Below, piece after piece: positions 37,140 to 49,845 of a stretch of 64,000 nucleotides of DNA. Where the stretch lies: positions 1,234,501 through 1,298,500 of the forward strand of contig JAWRVZ010000077.1 in assembly GCA_037043235.1 (NCBI GenBank), in the 5' to 3' direction. The number at the start of each line of letters is the position of its first letter. Position 1 is the first letter of the stretch. A model generated the notes under the pieces. It was not told where the DNA came from. It was given only the letters and a program-made list of their open reading frames with translations, and searched no databases. A program made the position numbers and the translations under genes. This DNA is from Rhodeus uyekii (lineage: Eukaryota > Chordata > Actinopteri > Cypriniformes > Acheilognathidae).

Positions 37140-37760
37140 CCTTCCTCGTCCAAGAAATGGAAACGTGAAGAGCCTCCTCTGGGGAAACATTTAGGAAATG
37201 ATGATATTCCACTTGGAGGAGCTGCTCCCTTTAGAAACTTGACCAAAAAAATCAAGTCTCTTGAAGTAAAGTGCCTCTGAATCCACTCAATCTCGCCCCA
37301 GCTCAGTTTTAAACACCAGCTGTGCGTAAAACACCTAGATGACCCGAGGCACTAACGGAGTCTGACATCTGTTGAAGATTGTTCTTCATAAAACGCAACG
37401 AAAGTGGATGTCGGTGTGTGTTGGTTATAAGCAACATGGATGGAGTTTAAAACGAACGAAGAAAATATATAAGTGCAACTCTGTGGTGGTGATAGTCCAA
37501 ACTCTCCCCCCCTCTGCCTCCGCCGGTTCTGTCGATATGAACTAACACCTCTGCGCTCCGCTGGCACAACTCAACCCTCCCTCCCTCCTCCTCCTCCTCC
37601 TCCTCCTCCTGCTCGCACTTCTCCGCACCCCCTTCGTTTTTACGCGGATACAATGGAGAGGAGGAGGAGCGCGAGGGGAGCCGCTGCGCGGTGAGGAATT
37701 TGGGGAGGCCAAACAACACAAGAGGGCAGCAGATGAGAATCCAAGGAGCGTTGATTCTCC
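37140..37760 (-). promoter_or_regulatory. wnt5b 5' UTR and promoter region
   Basis: The 39 nt before the ATG reach a possible acceptor at 37178. A weak donor, catctag|gtgttt, ends at 37335, allowing a small 5' UTR intron of 156 bp. Upstream lies a GC-richer stretch to about 37760 with a CTC/GAG tract (37575-37610) and several CpGs. The transcription start is not defined; unspliced transcription through 37178 is equally possible. Confidence 0.45.
37575..37610. repeat. (CTC)n / polypyrimidine tract in wnt5b 5' region
   Basis: About ten CTC units follow two CCCT units. On the wnt5b sense strand this is a GAG-rich purine run. Confidence 0.85.
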
Positions 37761-38765
37761 TGCGCGTGAGAGCGCGTTTTGGTCTATATTAAGCCTTAAT
37801 GCGTTTATTAGGAGGATATACTTATGTAGGATATACAAATGTCATAAGGGCAAAAGTTCACTGAGAGAGAGAAAAGAGTTAACGGCTTGGAAAATATCAT
37901 TCTTCCATCAAAGTTCAAATGCGTGTAAACGCCATTCTTTTTAGCTCTATAGTTTATCGCAATAAATCCGAAAAAGGGGGAAACAAAAAAAATCCTAGCC
38001 TGACATGGGGGATAAAAGCCACGCATGTGATCTTTGACAGTTCAACTCCTGCTACCCACTAAATCACTGCGCACATAAAAGACGCAGTTGCATTAAACGC
38101 ACTTGTGCATGAGATATCCACTCACACTTGTAAGCAACCAAGACTAAACCGTGCTATAATGTGGGGGAATTTTTATCAGCGCGCCCGTTTTAGACGAATT
38201 TACAGCTGATAACCAACATTGCAGACATAAACAGCCTCATTGCACCCTATCCTTCAGAAGTGCGGTGTAAGGAATGCAAATACAATGAGTGTTTTACAGC
38301 TCCAGACTCTTGGAGAGGTTTGGGAGTTATATAGAGCCCTGTGCCATTCCAGCATCACCCCCACACCTCTCTTTTGAGTGCCGTCCTACAGACATGTCAG
38401 AATTGGTGTGAGAGACGCCACTCAATTTCCGAGCAGTCTGTGCATGATAAAGCGCCTCTCCGGACCCTTTCATCTCCTCTAATCCACACGCCCAGCCATC
38501 ACCTTTACGCCTCCCATCGCAGACCTGCGCGTCTCCACGCCCCTCCCTCACTTACGCGCAGCAATAAACTCGATTTATTTGACTTTGCGCTGTACAATTT
38601 GCTTACAATTACTCTACTCGTGTGATTTCCTGTTCTTTTAAATGCGATACGATATCAAATGCATGTCAGCAAGTATAAAAATGTCATTGGACTTATTTGG
38701 CAATACAGTGGGCCATTTTTTGGACACTGGTTGAGAGGAATAAATATATATTTATAGTTGTATAG
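37761..38765. other. Upstream of wnt5b, no gene seen
   Basis: About 1 kb between the wnt5b promoter region and the foldback element. It is unremarkable AT-rich DNA with a mildly GC-richer patch near 38400-38560; I recognise no element in it. Confidence 0.5.
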
Positions 38766-39007
38766 TTCTAATTGAGTTGTAATAACTTAATCAGTACACC
38801 AGGTGGAGCACACGCTGCAGACTACTAATAAATGTGAACTTAATTGAACCACATCATGCTTAAAAATGTGAAATTTATAGGTTCATGTGCATCAGATTAG
38901 CCAATCCATTAGACATTCTTGTATTATAAATAAATATATGTGTTTATAAAACACAGACACACACACACATACACACCCATATTATATACACACACGCACA
39001 CATACAT

Positions 39008-39063
<56 letters not shown>

Positions 39064-39226
39064 ATATAATACAAGAATGTCGAATGGATTGGCTAATCTG
39101 ATGCACATAAACCTATAAATTTCACATTTTTAAGCATGATGTTGTTCATTTAAGTTCACATTTATTAGTAGTCAACAGCGTGTGCTCCACCTGGTGTACT
39201 GATTAGTTATTACAACTCAATTAGAA
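38766..39226. mobile_element. Foldback (long inverted repeat) element
   Basis: Arms of about 163 bp at 38766-38928 and 39065-39226 are inverted copies, with only a handful of mismatches by eye (roughly 95% identical). The left arm begins ttctaattgagttgtaataa and the right arm ends in its complement. The 136-bp middle is (CA)n-(TA)n-(TG)n, which can itself fold back. There is no coding frame and no clear target duplication. It resembles a MITE or foldback transposon and lies about 1.6 kb upstream of the wnt5b start codon. Confidence 0.85.
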
Positions 39227-40229
39227 TCTAAAATGAGACAGAACACAATTAAATCGTATTACAAACAAGCTAAATTTTAAAATGATCAATATTTAAAAAC
39301 ATTCTTATGAAAATAACGTAAAATGTATTACGCAAGCTACCACGCTAATTGTTAATCTGAAAATAAAACAATTAAATGAAACATAAATTATCCATTTAAA
39401 GTAGAATAAATGCATTTCTCATCTCGTTTTGAATAACGTCGTCTACTTAATGTATAAATGCAATAAACGTAATAGGAATACAATCATGAATAATTTTCCA
39501 AATTCTATAATCCTCTTCTATAACTTTAAATGCAGAAAGTTTCTCTACGAGTTAATTTCTATTGCACACATTAACAATTGAATGTCCTGACGCTGTTACT
39601 GCATCTTATCACGTGGTGGCGCAATTTAGCAAGAAATGAATAGAGACGGCCACACATGCAATTATATTTTCTCACAAGGTATATATGCAATCCCAGCGCA
39701 ATAGTAGTCTAATACACGACTGACGTCTCATGCTTATCAGTATGCGTTAAGCTCTTTGCAGGCGCTACGAAAAATATGCATAGCCTACAAGAGAAAAATA
39801 TTCAAATATTTTAAATAGTCCTGTGAGATCTTTTGAGGTGAGAACCATTTTGACCTGATATATGCTCTCCAGCAGATCACCTCTAACTGTGAACAATACA
39901 ACTTATAGACTTATGGACAAGTGTGCTCACATACATCACATATACATTGCTTATATACTTTTCATTCTGCTTGAAAATGGTTCCAATAATACACATTCCA
40001 ACATGACCTTAAATGGACACATTCCCTCTCTGTCGGTCTATTCTATGCCATCTGTGCTGCTGCCAGCCATGGCTGGTAAATGATGACATCACTGGCATGC
40101 ATGAATAGAATCTGAGCATCCAGCTTCTGCTGATTTTCTGAATCTGGAGTCCGTCTTCATATGGGCTTTGCAGATTTGTACAGACTTATATTAGCAGAGC
40201 GGTTGCCAGTGCTGGCAGATCTGTTAAAG

Positions 40230-40375
40230 AATGATAATTCTGTCATTATTGACTCACCCGTGTGTCATTCTAAGCCCGTATTATTTCCTTGCTCGCATGG
40301 AACACAAAACAAGATGTTTAGCAGAATGTTGATGCTTCTTTTTCCCATACAATAAAAGTGAATGGTGGCCAAGGA
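40230..40375 (+). mobile_element. Cyprinid MITE internal fragment
   Basis: 'attctgtcattattgactca' followed by 'tggaacacaaaacaagatgt' and 'caataaaagtgaatggtggc' matches the interior of the same short DNA element whose ends are seen at 21652, 41752 and 61733. Recognition is from memory of cyprinid genomes; ends are ragged. Confidence 0.55.
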
Positions 40376-41599
40376 CTCAAGGACTTATAATGATAAAAAG
40401 CATTCTAAGTTTATATGATTTATATGTTTATAGTCAAAATATACGAAGGGGTAATAACAGAACAACAATTTTAAAAGTGATTTTTCATTATTATTATCTT
40501 CTGAATGTAAAATTTCAGACATTTTACTCTGAGTAAAATGTAATTTAAGCCACAAAATGAACTACATAAAATAAATAAAGTGAGCTATGCAAATACCATA
40601 ACAAAATCTCCATCACATTTATAATTACCCATAAAATCAAACATAGTTCACCACCCACGCATGTTATTACGTCTGTCAAAAACCTTGGCTGAAATAGGAA
40701 CATTAGGCTGGACTATTAGAACTAAAAACACGGACATAACACACTAGTGGGCATCAATCACTTCACTGAATAATTATTTATTACTTAACAATCCATTTGT
40801 TTTCAAATCCACATAATTTGAATATCACAAAATTAATGTCTGTCAGAAAATAACGTACACATGCTAGTATTTACAAGCAGCAGCAAGTCACGCATTTCCT
40901 GGAAAACCCACACTACCGGACATTTTTTAAACCGGATATTTTTTTAAACCAGATACTGGCTTCCGAGAAGAGGTAGAAAATGGTGGCCCGAGCCGCTTCA
41001 ACAGTCTGTCTGTCAGAAACCATAACGTACATAATACATAATGTGTTCTTCGTTCGCTGAAACTGAATTTAAATGATCAGGAAACAGAGTGAAATACTTC
41101 ACACTGCACGCTAAAGAGAATAAACATTAATCCAAAGGAAAAACTTAATCGGTTTAGTGAACATTGGTCATGTGTTGTGTGTTATATGTTGACGGACATT
41201 TTTAGTCACCCACCTTGATTCTCATGATGATGTAATCATATTTTTGACTTTTTTTTGCATTTTTATAAAATGTAGTTTGATCATCATCTCAGTTATTTAA
41301 AAGATTATTGGCAATTATCAAAGTTTGATCAAATTTTGTTTGATATTTCAATAAAAGATTATATTCTTACATGATCTATTAGATTGTATTACTTATTAGC
41401 AGATTATGACTCATGGCTCATATTTTAGTCATATTATGGCTTCATAATGAGTTTAAAACCCAATTTTAAGCCAATCTTAATCAAATGCTATTTTCAATTT
41501 TTCTTGAAAGCTCATTTTGTTTTTGTTCCTTACATTATATGATTGCGTCTGCTACTGTTAAATTGTCTTTTTAATCATTTTTGGTGCATGACAGCACTT

Positions 41600-41752
41600 T
41601 GTCACCATTCGCTTCTATTGAAAGAGCAGCGTGAACATTCATAACACCTCCTTATGTGTTCCTGAGAAGAAATAGAACCATATTGGCTTTTGAACGATAT
41701 GAGAGTGAATAAATGCTGACAGATTTTTTGGGGGGTAAACTACCCCTTTAAG
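41600..41752. mobile_element. Cyprinid MITE end fragment
   Basis: This segment ends 'ggtaaactacccctttaa', the reverse complement of the 'ttaaaggggtagttcacc' terminus at 61733. It is preceded by 'gagagtgaataaatgctgac', the usual subterminal text, and 'gtcaccattcgcttctattg'. The left boundary is approximate. Confidence 0.6.
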
Positions 41753-42585
41753 GTTTGGATCTGATTTTGAACGTTTATGTAAACAGCTTCCACATCTCAG
41801 TGTCTGACACAGAACAGGATAGAAACAGAGGTGTGAGAAGACAAGAAAAACATTGGAGCTGAGCAGACGGTGTCTCTGTGTGAATGTGTGTGTGTGTGTG
41901 AGCGAGCGAAGATGAAGACAACCTGGCTAAAGCTCAGGAGAGCTCTTGAACTCTGTGATGATCCTCCAGTTACACAACGGCACACAAAGAGCTCCGGCGC
42001 CAGTGAGAGAGGGAGACAGGGCGACTGAAAGAGAAAAGATACCACCCATACCAAAGATCCCCACTAGCATAAAAACAGCCACTAATCAAAACAACCTGCC
42101 CAAGGCCTCAGTTTCTGCATGCGGAGAAAAAAATAAAGAATGGAATAAAAAGCAAAAGCTCTTAATCACAGCATCAAACAATCAAATGTGAAGCAGCTTG
42201 CTGGCTGTGAATTCACAGCACTTATAATAACCAAAGTGTTCACAAGTCTGTAAAACTTCTAGCTTCCCCGTTGAGTCACACATACTGTAAATGCCCCCCC
42301 TCTTTCCACACACAGAACACCATGTGGTTTAGGGTATGGTGGAAATGAAGGGGAGGGGCTGTACACGTGCTGGGGGTGGGGTTAACCGGTCCAGCTGTGT
42401 TTCCCAGGGTGCTTTGCGGCAGCCACTGGGAGATCAATGGTGAGGCAAGCCTGACAGATCTGTGTGCTGAGGTGTCTGAGTGAGCAGCCTGCTGTATATC
42501 ATTAAAACTGCAACGTCTCTCCATAACGCTGTCTGTGACTAACCCAGATAGCAGGCAGACTTCCAGATCAAAGGCATGTGGGTTG

Positions 42586-42589
42586 CACG

Positions 42590-42683
<94 letters not shown>
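42586..42683. repeat. Long (CA)n microsatellite
   Basis: About 49 nearly uninterrupted CA units, followed by degenerate CA/CACT repeats to about 42745. All the Thr-His or Cys-Val frames crossing it are artefacts of the repeat. Confidence 0.97.
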
Positions 42684-42687
<4 letters not shown>

Positions 42688-43156
42688 TACTCACTCACTC
42701 ACACACACACACAGACACACAAACACACAAATATACTCACACACAATGCCTCTCACCGCTCGTGCTCTCTTTTACTGTCAACTCCGCCACTCCCACCCCA
42801 TGTTGCTTTCTTTCACTCTTAGACATTTTCTTGACATTCCCACTGAGCACTCTTGAAATTCCTTCATTTTTCCTATTCTTTCTCCTTCAGCCCGTTCCAC
42901 AATCTTTGTCTCCTTTCTGCCCTTCACCTCTCGCTTTCCACTTCCTTTACTCAGCGTATAGTCTCTCCCACAGCTTGTTTTGCTTCTCTTCTACCATTTT
43001 GCATTTATTTCCTTATCCTACACCTGCTTCTCAGATGTTTCATGCCCTGTCTCTCCTTCCGGAGCACTCCCTCTTCTGCTATTCATTCATCCATACCAGC
43101 CGTTCCCTCGGTTCTTTCTTTTTCGGTTACTCTACTACAGACTGTACCAGCATAAA

Positions 43157-43186
43157 ACACACACACACACACATATATATATATAA
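43157..43186. repeat. (CA)n-(TA)n microsatellite
   Basis: A CA run passes into a TA run at the end of a pyrimidine-rich stretch (42760-43150). Confidence 0.85.
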
Positions 43187-46100
43187 CAATTTTTTATTTT
43201 TTTTTATAAACATGAATCAAACCTATATAACAATTTAGTACAAATGTTTTTTTGTTTTTTTCCAGAGATACAGCTTTTATTTTTTATAAAGATGATGATT
43301 ATTACATTTGTTGAAACTTTTCCCCGGGACCACAGTTTGAAAACCACATATGATGCACGACTATATGATGTTTTACATAGGCTACCACCACGATTCATGA
43401 TCAAACAAATTTCCCTCCAGATTATTCATTTTTTTAGCATAAATATTGACCAATGTCAAATTAGTACAACATTGTTTTTACTGGCAATAATTTGATCATA
43501 TTTTCAATAGTTATGTCTAGATACGCTTGGTAAAATATGAATAAGGCATTAAACTTTGTTGTTATCACAATACATATTATATTTTTTTATATTTTTATAT
43601 TTTATAGTTTTTTTATATTTCTGTTTGTATTTTATAAACTTAAAAAAAGTCTTTTTTTTAAATTACATGATTTTCTATTAGCTTTTTTACTCAATTGTAT
43701 TCATGTTTGCTTGTATCTGTAATTCATGACATTGTTTTTTTTTATATATCATCTGCCTCTTCCTTCTTGGGGTATTTAAGCTGCTTCAGTTACAGCTTCT
43801 GTGCCGCCTTTGCAGGGTAAAGATGGGATATCATTTCTCGCTTTAAAGCTGGAAGAAGATGACTCATGCCTCCTGCTCTCATTCTAAAAAAGTGAACGCA
43901 TCTCTCTCTCTCTCCTCCGAGCCCATATGGCTTTCTGCACTGACAGCTCAGGAAACCAGACACAGGCCAAACTGGCCACACATCAGTCACTCTCTCTCTT
44001 CTATGACGCAAACGGCCCCCTCTCACTCTCTCTTGCCTTCTTCCTCTCCGTCAATTTGTTCCCAGTAAGAAGTCTGATAGGACTTGGTGTAGTGTGGAGA
44101 ACCAGCAGGGATCCTGCTATAATAGCACAGGGGCTGTTAGAGCTACTTTATTCCCTAATAAATAGATGGACGCAGCAGTCAGGGGCCTGTAGCTGCTGGA
44201 GAAACCATGCGTCTGCCAGGTACCTGACATGATGGTTGGGGTTGGAGAGGATGCCCTGACAGTCACTCCTCATCGGAACAGGATGGGTCTGAGGTCAGTA
44301 CCCCATAGATTTGAGGGGTGATGGCACTGGAAGAGTTTAGGTCATGTTCTTGTTCTGAAATGACCATCAATCACACTTGCATGCACATGAAAAAACTAGT
44401 AACTATCGAAAAAACACATCATAAAAACACCATTTTTACCTGATATTTTGAAACGATCTGCTTTTACTAGCAAATCAATCCCTAAACTGCCAACACAAGA
44501 TTTTTTTCAGTATTTACATCAAACTGTTATAGAGCCACAATATTCACGCCTTATGACGAGCAAAAAATCTAACGATCAAGTTCTACTTACACCGTTCATG
44601 ACCTTTCCTTCATGAAAGCACACCGATTTAGGCATGTACATGACCTTACATGCTGTCAGCTTATTAAGCATAATCGGTGCAACATAATGCATGTCAGTGT
44701 ACTCATAGTGTGCAATATGAATGAAAAATAAGCTCATTAAAAACCACATGCAAAGAAATAAAACGACATGATGAAATCTTTTGGTTTTTCTTTACATCAA
44801 AAGCAAAAAATGTGAAACTGCAAACGTTCAAAGAACATGATTTAAGACATTCTTAATGCATAATCGATCAAATTGTACATTCAAACAGACTCATCTACAA
44901 GCACTCCCCTTTTTAATAAAGACTGGGGGATTTTGCATTTTCAGTATTACATAGAGTCTCCTAAACGCCATGTTACACCTCACATCTAATCGTAAGATTG
45001 CTTGTGAGATACATGACCCAGGACATGGTTACCAGCCTGCAACCGCAGTCCTGCTCACTCCCTACAACAACACTCACTTCACCCTAGGAATCTACAACAG
45101 TCACAATTAGAGTTTTGTCAGATGCACTGGGTCAAAATACATTGATTAAATGCTAAAAAGCATGCCAACTAAAAGGCTTGATCCTGTTTTTGGGGGGCCA
45201 AACAAGTCAATGGATGCACTTTGCTCATCTGACCCTGAATAAATTAGTCTCGAGTCTGGGTATACAGGTCAGTTTCATATATGATGCTGATGTCCTTTTC
45301 TTTCTCTCCATGTCTATCATTCTTATCTCAGTAGAGTATGGGGGGCTCATTCTCTCCCCAGGCAGTTTGGAGGCTGCTGCCAGCCTGGGCACGGTGCCCA
45401 ATTCAGTCCTGGCACTCTGACAGGGCGCTGGCTGCCCATCAGTCCTCCTGCGCTGCCCTGGAGAGCCCCTTCCATTCCCTACCACCTCCTCTTCTCCTCC
45501 CTCTCCCCAGCCCCCCGTTCACCATCCTGGGACCACAACATGACCCTCAGAAACAAGAACGCAGGAAAAGGTTTTATCGCACATCAAAGATGGCAGCTTT
45601 ACTATTCAGAAGATTAGTTATCAAACAGCATAGGTGAAAGTCGTGCTCAAAATGCAGTTTTTGTGTGATCAGAGCGACTGCACGGAGGTAGAGAAATGCA
45701 CTGCTCATTTGTGAGCACACATGCTGAAGGAGAGGAAAGAGGACAAGTCCTCAAACGTGACCACACATACAAACACGCTGGCTTGAAGCAGGCAGCTGGA
45801 GGGTGGAGAGGTCGGAGTCTCCACAGTCTCGGCCTGATTAAAACTCCCAGCACTCTCACTCCCCCTGGATTGATTAACCTGACCTGTATCGGATCAACCC
45901 CTCGGGACGCAAGCACAGCCTACTTTCCTGAAGTGGATGAGAGGAACAGGAACGGGTTGGGAGGGGGCAAGAGAGGTGGAAAGGAGAGAGAGACAGAAAG
46001 GGAGATGGGCAAAAAGGTACTGTAGAGCAAGAGAAAGAGAGCAAACCAGACCAGACTTGCAGGTCAGCACATCAGCGGCATACTAATCCCAGCTTTCAAG

Positions 46101-46699
46101 TTTTTCGTTTCTGGTCCTTTATGTTTAAAACTTCTCTTCTCACAATACACCTTCTTGTAATGTTTAATTCAAATGCAAACAATGCATTTCTGCGAGAATG
46201 TATCAATTATTTAGGTTTTCATTATTGTTATTATGAGGGCAGCACAGCTGCTCGGTGCGCTGTCAGCAGACGGCTGTCTCTGAGTCCCTGCACTGAGACA
46301 AACAGCTCGGCTTTCTTCTCCACAATCAACACTCTCTAAAAGAGATAGTCTCTGACAGCTATGGCGAGATGAACCAAAAATAAACGGGCACACACACATA
46401 CAAACACACAGCATTCAGACTAATAGCGAATTACAAATCCTAATTGTCTTTCTCAGCTAAATTCTTATTTCAAAGGCTGAAACAGAAGAATATTAAATAT
46501 AAATTTTCCTAAAATACATTTAATTACACTGTGCTTCTTATTTGAAACAAAAAAATCCGTATTGTATTTTGTAGAGGCACCTTTAAAAAAGAGTAACTGT
46601 GTATTAACTTTGCTCACTGTAATTTCTCTAGGAAGATTTGCTTTAGGTTTATTCAGGTTAGTTGATGACAGGAGCACTATAATTTAAAAAAATAATAAT

Positions 46700-47190
46700 G
46701 TCAGGGATTCTCAATTGGATTAAGATCAAATTGAGCCAATCACCATTTTCATACCTGAGCTTTTCCAGTGCTAATATGCCTTGCTGTTTAGAATTATTCT
46801 AGTTTTTTTGGAGATTGAAACAGGCTTTTCTGCAATATTTCCCTGTATTCTTTCCCCTGCAACCCATTCTTCTATTTTAACAAGATGCCCAGTGTCTGCT
46901 GATGAAAAACAGCCCTACCGTGTGATGCTATCACCAGCATACTTCAAAGTAAATGTGATGTTTTTGCAGTGTGGGCAGTGTTAGATTTGCACCATATGTA
47001 TGACTTCAGAATTTAGCTAAAAAGTTTCATTTTGGTCCCATCTAACAAGAAAAACTTTTCCTATATTGCAACTAGGTCAAAATTATGTTTTTTGGCAAAC
47101 CCTACACCTGCTTTGAGAAGGCTCTTTTTGAGCTCAACACTTGTCAGAGTTGTGCAGATCCTTGTTTGTACAAAGATTTTGAGAAAAGTT
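46700..47190. mobile_element. DNA-transposon relic, possibly Tc1/mariner type
   Basis: The phrases 'gtgatgctatcaccagcata', 'gtttcattttggtcccatct' and 'ccctacacctgctttgagaa' resemble an antisense transposase region widespread in fish, where the usual text is 'gatgctgccaccaccatgct' and 'ttggtctcatctgacca'. Reading frames are broken and no inverted termini were found. The text 'taaatacttttgcaaagcac' near 48405 could be a detached end. The superfamily assignment is tentative. Confidence 0.4.
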
Positions 47191-47237
47191 CCATTCTTGA
47201 TAATCAAAGCAATAGTGAAAAAGAGAAATTGAATTGA

Positions 47238-47533
47238 GTTTGGTAACCCATCCTTGGAATTTGCATTTAACCCAGTAAATGCGCACACATAAGGATTAGT
47301 GAACAGTCCAAGTTTGGTAACCCATAAGTGGAATTTGCAATTAACCTAGTTAGTGGACACATATTAAGATTAGTAAGTAGTCCAAGTTTGGAAACCTATA
47401 CTTGGAATTTGCACTTAACCTAGTAAATGCACACACATAGGGATTAGTCAGTGCTCCAAGGTTGGTAACCCATACGTGGAATTCACAATTAACCTAGTGA
47501 GTGGACACGCATTAAGATTAGTGAGTAGTGAAC
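47238..47533 (+). repeat. 74-bp tandem repeat, four units in A-B-A-B order
   Basis: Four copies of a unit beginning gtttggtaaccc start at 47238, 47312, 47386 and 47460, exactly 74 bp apart. Units 1 and 3 share 'agtaaatgc.cacacata', while units 2 and 4 share 'gtggacac..attaagatta'. This shows that a 148-bp dimer was duplicated after the first duplication. Confidence 0.93.
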
Positions 47534-47553
47534 ACAGACACACATTGCAAAGG

Positions 47554-47878
47554 CCTTGTCCCAAATGGCACTCTTCATATGCACTTTCCCTCTTTTGGAC
47601 TTACAATGACTGCACGTGTCTGTTCGGTCCATGAGACCGTAGGGGTCAACCTTTGTGTTCGACTTCAGCCCTCGATGCACGCTTTTGACGAGCCCACATT
47701 GAAGTGAGATCCACAGCACACTTTTTCCCAACAGTCAAAGTAGAGAAATTTGAATGAAGTGTTTCCCCTGTAGAGCCCCAACAGGGCTGGAGCTCCTAGG
47801 GAGATTCGACCTGATTTGAATAGAGTAACATGGTTTTTCCTGATGTAGAAGAGTGTTTAAGGTGCCATTTGGGAAAGG
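47554..47878. mobile_element. MITE-like element with terminal inverted repeats
   Basis: Termini cttgtcccaaatggcac (from 47555) and gtgccatttgggaaagg (to 47878) are inverted copies with one difference in the middle. The roughly 325-bp interior has no coding frame. The 93-bp module at 47759-47851 lies inside its right half. No target duplication is evident. Confidence 0.6.
47759..47851 (+). repeat. 93-bp dispersed module, copy A
   Basis: This aligns without gaps to 49846-49938, with 82 of 93 positions identical by eye. The central 39 bp (agctcctagggagattcgac through gagtaac) are identical. Origin unknown. Confidence 0.85.
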
Positions 47879-47884
47879 GCCAAA

Positions 47885-47999
47885 CTGTGGACACACACTC
47901 CCCGGAAATGTTGCCGTGACATTCCTGCCTATTGAGAATAGAACTCACAGCTTTTGGGTCACGGTTACCACTCTAACCATTAGGCCATGACTACCCCTA
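47885..47999 (-). mobile_element. tRNA-derived SINE, degenerate
   Basis: The minus strand from 47999 reads ggggtagtcatggcctaatg then gttagagtgg. This contains a good polymerase III A box (tggcctaatgg), and a decayed B box lies in gtgagttctattctc. The following 'ggcaggaatgtcacgg' continues as in fish tRNA-derived SINEs. The tRNA-like head is recognisable but the tail is short, so the copy is truncated or diverged. It directly abuts the MITE-like element. Confidence 0.65.
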
Positions 48000-49355
48000 G
48001 TAGGAAATTAACTGTTTTTGTTCCTTTTCCCAATATGCATTTTCTTAACTTCTTTGGAATGCTTCTTATTAGGCTCGATTTGCACAGCTGTCTTTCAGGT
48101 TCACAACCCGAGTAACGATGCCTTAACTGTGGGGGTTTCATCCAGAAAAGATGAAAGTTATTTTATTGATTCAAAGCAGAGGGACAAGTGCAAAGCAACT
48201 GTATCTTATATACGTTTGCAAATAGGTATATTTCGATTGAATGTTTTTGTTAACAGTATTATCATAAAACAATACCACATTAAACGTTACAGGGATTGGA
48301 AAAATAGCATGAAATTGAAGTGTATTGTGATAAATTACACTGTATAATGTATTGCTTATATTTGATCCGCAGTTCAGTAAAAGCTACCTGGTTCGTTTAT
48401 GAGCCTAAATACTTTTGCAAAGCACATTTTTACAGATTTCCCAAAGGCTGAAAACAGTCTTTGTTGATAAAACAGTCCTCTTTACACTCATAGCTCATGA
48501 CCTCACCACTGAAACTTGCATTAAGAGTAACCTCTCGTTGTGGGAGCGGGACCTATGACATCTCTTAGCACTGGGTCTCAAAAGCCCCTGAGATGCTGAG
48601 GGCTTTACTATCTGGGTGGCTGATGTGTGTATATTCTGCCCTTGAGTCACAAAGTTGTTTGAAGAACATTTTTCAATGCGTTCCTAGTTCCTCCCTCTTT
48701 CCAGGCCCGGACACGCAGCAGACTAATTCAGTCATCTCTCTTGTCTGTTCTGCTCTCTCGCTCTCTCTATTTTGTCTCCTGAAGGTCTTTGGTGAGCAAT
48801 GTGACCATTGTGCAACCAAACGGCCTGTTATTGTCGGTCATGCTAGGAGAGAGAGGTTGAGTTTGAGAGAGAGTGTGTTTTGAACCCACTGTTTTCTGCC
48901 CTGTCAGTGTCTCTCCTCTTCAGCACATTAGCCTGGGCTGTTCCCTACGACTGCTTTGATGGTGAGCGCCGCAGGGCTCCAATCTCTGTTTCAGGTTGTA
49001 ATTACTCTCTGGAGGGGCCTCACCTGGCTGTGGGCTCCAGGCATACAGAAGGAAAAAGAGAGAGGAAGAAAAGGAAAGAAGTTGAAGACATGAAAAAACA
49101 GAAGACAAGACAGATAAGGTGGGGTAAAAGAGGGTGAAATCTAAAAAAAAACCCGTACAGTAGGACCAAAAGTGCGAAAAGAGACGAGTGGAAAAAACTA
49201 AAACTATATGCATGTGTATGTATATAGATATACACTACCAAAAGTGTATTAAAACATTTCCAACAATTACATGATGCTTATGCTCACGAAGGCAGTAAAA
49301 ACATTGAATGTAATAATATCGTGAAATATTATTACAATTTGAATTAACTGTTTAT

Positions 49356-49356
49356 A

Positions 49357-49402
<46 letters not shown>
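49356..49402. repeat. (GT)n-(TA)n microsatellite
   Basis: A short GT run passes into about 18 TA units. Confidence 0.9.
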
Positions 49403-49406
<4 letters not shown>

Positions 49407-49845
49407 ACAATAGATTTATTAACATTACATCTAATATATTACACTAGTCGCTGACATTAATTTGTTATAACTTGTTATTAAAAATGTAGCAATAAATTAG
49501 AAGGAATACAGAGCCATTTTTATTAGCAGTCTCAGACCTTTTGACGTGTGTGTGTAAACACAATACAGTTTTATTGAAAAATGCAAACATTAAATTTGGC
49601 TTCTACATCGCACTACTGCTGCAGATTTTCATCAAAAATTCACACTCTGAAAGACAAAGTTTGCAGCAGAAGGAAAAGTGCATGGATATGACACATACAG
49701 AGCTATGAAATGCAATGTTATGGGAATATAAAAGGATTTGTTCATTTTATATCAGTAGCTGTATTAACATTACAATGCATTATGCAGGGAGAGTATTACA
49801 TCATCGCCTGTTCTTTACACAGGCACCGAGAGCATCAGCTTCCTG

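Noticed and set aside
42276..43238. Long frames rich in His-Thr or Cys-Val
   Set aside because: Translations of the CA microsatellite and the adjoining pyrimidine-rich stretch.
47885..47999. A functional tRNA gene on the minus strand
   Set aside because: The A box is good, but the B box is decayed and the text does not close a tRNA cloverleaf; it continues as a SINE body.
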